From Pseudomonadota bacterium (GTDB lineage: Bacteria; Pseudomonadota; Alphaproteobacteria; Rhizobiales; Beijerinckiaceae): DNA of 6,034 nucleotides. The stretch lies in NCBI GenBank assembly GCA_021812505.1, contig JAKANG010000107.1, positions 1 through 6,034 of the forward strand. The letters run 5' to 3'. Under the pieces are notes generated by a model. It did no database searches and was not told the origin of the DNA. It saw only the letters and a program-made list of their open reading frames with translations. This document shows, piece after piece, positions 5,937-6,034 of this stretch; the first letter of the stretch is position 1; every line of letters starts with the position of its first letter. The position numbers were made by a program, and so were the translations under genes.

Positions 5937-6034
5937 TCAGCGCGAAGCGTAGACCGGGGCGGCGGCCGGGCCGAGCGCGACCCACACATTCGGGTCTTCC
6001 TGGCTCTGGCGCTTCACAAGGCGATAGGCGATGC
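5937..6034 (-). CDS. Unidentified protein, C-terminal 31 residues (cut by right edge)
   Basis: A minus-strand frame enters from the right edge and ends at TGA (5939-5937). The visible tail is IAYRLVKRQSQEDPNVWVAL (first 20 residues) followed by GPAAAPVYASR. Evidence for coding is the GC-rich third codon positions and the strong terminator just after the stop. I do not recognise the family from so short a tail. The Ala/Pro-rich end contains no catalytic motif or anchor. It is not obviously the peptidyl-prolyl isomerase that sometimes sits upstream of queA in rhizobia. Confidence 0.6.
   Translation of the reverse strand, partial: IAYRLVKRQSQEDPNVWVALGPAAAPVYASR

Overview
This is GC-rich DNA with strongly GC-biased third codon positions. 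The gene content and protein sequences point to an alphaproteobacterium, most likely in the order Hyphomicrobiales (Rhizobiales). A Beijerinckiaceae or Methylocystaceae-like source is possible, but the window cannot settle the family. I read five complete protein genes and two genes cut by the window edges. No rRNA, tRNA, CRISPR array or insertion sequence was seen.

Left block (1-2535, minus strand): a tightly packed housekeeping operon transcribed right to left as metG (methionyl-tRNA synthetase), tatD (TatD-family metal-dependent DNase) and a PhnP-like metallo-beta-lactamase-fold hydrolase that runs off the left edge. Both junctions overlap (TAATG and ATGA), so translation is probably coupled. 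Just upstream of metG, on the same strand, is a predicted flavin-binding protein of the pyridoxamine-phosphate-oxidase-like split-barrel superfamily (2629-3285). In many alphaproteobacteria I would expect tmk-holB at that place.

Centre (3286-3589): a 304-base divergent intergenic region with an AT-rich core of about 100 bases and short inverted repeats. It must carry the promoters for the flavin-binding gene (leftward) and alkB (rightward). alkB (3590-4774, plus strand) encodes a full-length integral-membrane di-iron alkane 1-monooxygenase with all nine expected histidines. No rubredoxin, rubredoxin reductase or alkane regulator lies in the window, so its electron donors must be encoded elsewhere.

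Right block (4763-6034, minus strand): queA (queuosine biosynthesis), whose 3' end overlaps the alkB 3' end tail-to-tail by 12 bases. Next is a short intergenic stretch with a textbook intrinsic terminator (UUCG tetraloop), and then the last 32 codons (31 residues plus stop) of an unidentified gene.

Overall, two housekeeping units (queA and metG-tatD-MBL) flank a two-gene accessory segment (alkB plus the flavin-binding gene). Each gene belongs to a known family, and I found no convincing evidence of an undescribed system. The points most worth checking are the alkB promoter region, the AlkB residue at the chain-length-gating position, and the odd genomic placement of alkB.
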